DNA from: Acholeplasmataceae bacterium
GTDB lineage: Bacteria > Bacillota_I > Bacilli_A > ML615J-28 > CAG-698
Reading direction: 5' to 3'
Assembly (NCBI GenBank): GCA_012839485.1
Contig: DUNF01000109.1
Span: 1-5,725 of the forward strand
Length of the DNA: 5,725 nt
Shown here piece after piece: positions 5,319 to 5,725 of this stretch. The notes beneath the pieces are model-generated. The model was not told the origin of the DNA. It ran no database searches and worked only from the letters and a program-made list of their open reading frames with translations. The translations under genes were made by a program, and so were the position numbers. Positions within the stretch are counted from its first letter, which is position 1. Every line of letters begins with the position of its first letter.

Positions 5319-5725
5319 ATCCTAAAACGCTCGTTTCTACTTCTTTTTCTGGATGAGAATCAGATATTTTCTTAAAGCGTTTATAGTTTTTATAAACATC
5401 AGGAATATCATCAAAACGAAAATCAGATGCTGAACCACGTAATTTTGTACTGCCAGTTCCAAAACTAATGGAACCAGTTCCTTTCTTTAAAAGCTTGTCG
5501 GCTATATTAACATCAATAGATAAAGTGATGATTGTTTTAGTATATAAACTTATATGGCCAACACTTATTGTTCCATGTTGAATGATAAACCTTTGGTTTG
5601 TAACTGCATAATATCTATTTCTATAATCTAATAATTCATTAATTAAAATTCCTATAAAAATTAAAGTAACGGCACCAACTGCAATTGCTAGTGAAATACC
5701 TATAACATAACGTATTCTTTCAGGA
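5317..5725 (-). CDS. PH-domain membrane protein, C-terminal part (5' end missing)
   Basis: An open frame enters from the right edge and ends at TAA (5319-5317), showing 135 complete residues and no start. The visible part opens with a hydrophobic segment (about residues 5-28, RYVIGISLAIAV onward), then RYYAVTNQRFIIQHG, a strand pattern typical of bacterial PH domains of the YdbS/YdbT type. SIDVNIADKLLKKGTGSISFG follows the family's later strands, and FDDIPDVYKNYKRF matches its closing helix. A charged tail, SDSHPEKEVETS, ends the protein. Such proteins are anchored by one or two helices, with the PH domain on the cytoplasmic side. Their role is poorly defined; envelope stress or membrane-associated functions have been suggested for some. 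The gene is separated from the next operon by a terminator and a promoter. Confidence 0.78.
   Translation of the reverse strand, partial: PERIRYVIGISLAIAVGAVTLIFIGILINELLDYRNRYYAVTNQRFIIQHGTISVGHISLYTKTIITLSIDVNIADKLLKKGTGSISFGTGSTKLRGSASDFRFDDIPDVYKNYKRFKKISDSHPEKEVETSVLG

Noticed and set aside
1..5725. Use of the Mycoplasma genetic code (TGA as Trp)
   Set aside because: All reading frames are complete without reading through TGA, and the tryptophan codons examined are TGG.

Overview
The window is AT-rich (GC roughly 30% by eye). Every gene I can support lies on the minus strand, so transcription runs from the high coordinates to the low ones. Tryptophan is encoded by TGG wherever I checked. 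Of the eight visible stop codons, seven are TAA, one is TAG and none is TGA. This fits a low-GC Firmicutes or Mollicutes-type organism using the standard bacterial code (an Acholeplasma, Izemoplasma, Haloplasma or Erysipelotrichia-like lineage) rather than a Mycoplasma that reads TGA as Trp. The lineage is an inference.

Right end (5317-5725): the C-terminal part of a membrane-anchored bacterial PH-domain protein. It is closed by a strong, near-symmetrical terminator (5286-5318).

Middle (3786-5232): a tight operon starts from an extended -10 promoter at 5265-5270. It encodes a 66-residue coiled-coil protein and two seven-helix membrane proteins of 209 and 201 residues, which I do not recognise. 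It ends in a perfect 10-bp hairpin terminator (3741-3766). The U-tract of that terminator runs into the next promoter (-10 at 3727-3732), which drives a third unrecognised seven-helix protein of 216 residues. The three membrane proteins share length and helix layout and may be distant relatives.

Left half (1-2964): a second operon encodes a membrane-anchored NusG domain II protein followed by EcfA1, EcfA2 and EcfT, which together form the complete energising module of an energy-coupling factor (ECF) vitamin transporter. The genes overlap or nearly touch. The two ATPases and the transmembrane coupling protein would form a shared engine for substrate-binding S components encoded elsewhere. EcfT runs off the left edge and carries an unusual insert of about 70 residues. 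The NusG-II gene at the head of the ECF operon is the most interesting association here, because such proteins also occur in flavin-based electron-transfer loci of Firmicutes.

No tRNA, rRNA, CRISPR array, insertion sequence or riboswitch was seen. No gap between genes reaches 100 bases.
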